Of a DNA stretch of 64,000 nucleotides, positions 63,980 to 64,000 are shown piece after piece. The translations under genes were made by a program, and so were the position numbers. Under the pieces are notes generated by a model. That model searched no databases, had not been told where the DNA came from, and saw only the letters and a list, made by a program, of their open reading frames with translations. Where the stretch lies: NCBI GenBank assembly GCA_023423415.1, contig JAFAFP010000172.1, positions 6,021-70,020 of the forward strand, written 5' to 3'. Each line of letters opens with the position of its first letter. The stretch's first letter is position 1. Source of the stretch: Pseudomonadota bacterium. GTDB lineage: Bacteria > Pseudomonadota > Alphaproteobacteria > Rhizobiales > Xanthobacteraceae.

Positions 63980-64000
63980 ACCTCCCCTGGAGGGGGAGGT
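63980..64000. repeat. Palindromic repeat at the window edge
   Basis: ACCTCCCCTGGAGGGGGAGGT, a short hairpin after efp that runs to the edge. It may be the beginning of a longer dispersed repeat or the efp terminator. Confidence 0.5.

Overview
The window reads as a chromosomal segment of a high-GC alphaproteobacterium of the order Hyphomicrobiales, close to the Bradyrhizobium / Rhodopseudomonas / Pseudolabrys group. This rests on gene order and family content: tol-pal next to ruvCAB with ybgC between them, tkt-gap-pgk-class I aldolase-ThiE-like-Sel1-efp in a row, zapA - 6S RNA - fau, DUF2852 and DUF4164 proteins, and several families of short palindromic intergenic repeats. I saw no rRNA, tRNA, CRISPR array, prophage or transposase. 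Species-level placement was not possible.

Left part (1-26 kb), mostly accessory metabolism and transport: a truncated nitrilase divergent from an AraC regulator; a minus-strand run glpD-glpK-potG-potH-potI (glycerol 3-phosphate use followed by a polyamine-type ABC transporter that lacks its binding protein); a glutamine amidotransferase + SDR pair; two tandem exported methyltransferase-like proteins; a TetR repressor with a strong operator candidate beside an acetolactate-synthase-like enzyme and a NIPSNAP protein; an APH/AAA kinase fusion; an AzlCD exporter and an MFS transporter; a secreted protein with an internal duplication; an overlapping three-gene cassette (winged-helix/PD-(D/E)XK-like protein, ParA-type ATPase, small basic protein), which is the best candidate for an undescribed system here; a Tat-exported amidohydrolase; a chemotaxis receptor; an unclassified Cys-motif protein; and NnrS.

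Middle part (27-49 kb), the envelope and recombination core on the minus strand: ftsH, tilS, cpoB, an RND efflux pair lodged between cpoB and pal, then pal-tolB-tolA-tolR-tolQ, DUF2852 with a perfect palindromic operator and a TetR gene, ybgC, a ParDE-type toxin-antitoxin pair, a NUDIX hydrolase, ruvB, a cytidine deaminase, ruvA, a plus-strand alpha/beta hydrolase, and ruvC. Two coupled TauE/SafE permeases and a BenE transporter follow.

Right part (50-64 kb), housekeeping: yebC, an exported MBL-fold hydrolase, a sulfotransferase, a YmdB-type phosphoesterase, fau, 6S RNA, zapA, a DUF4164 protein, and then the central carbon run tkt-gap-pgk-fba ending in a ThiE-like protein, a Sel1-repeat protein and efp. 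Many start codons were moved inward from the longest open frame where a Shine-Dalgarno sequence, signal peptide or family N-terminus pointed to a downstream start; several genes appear to use TTG.
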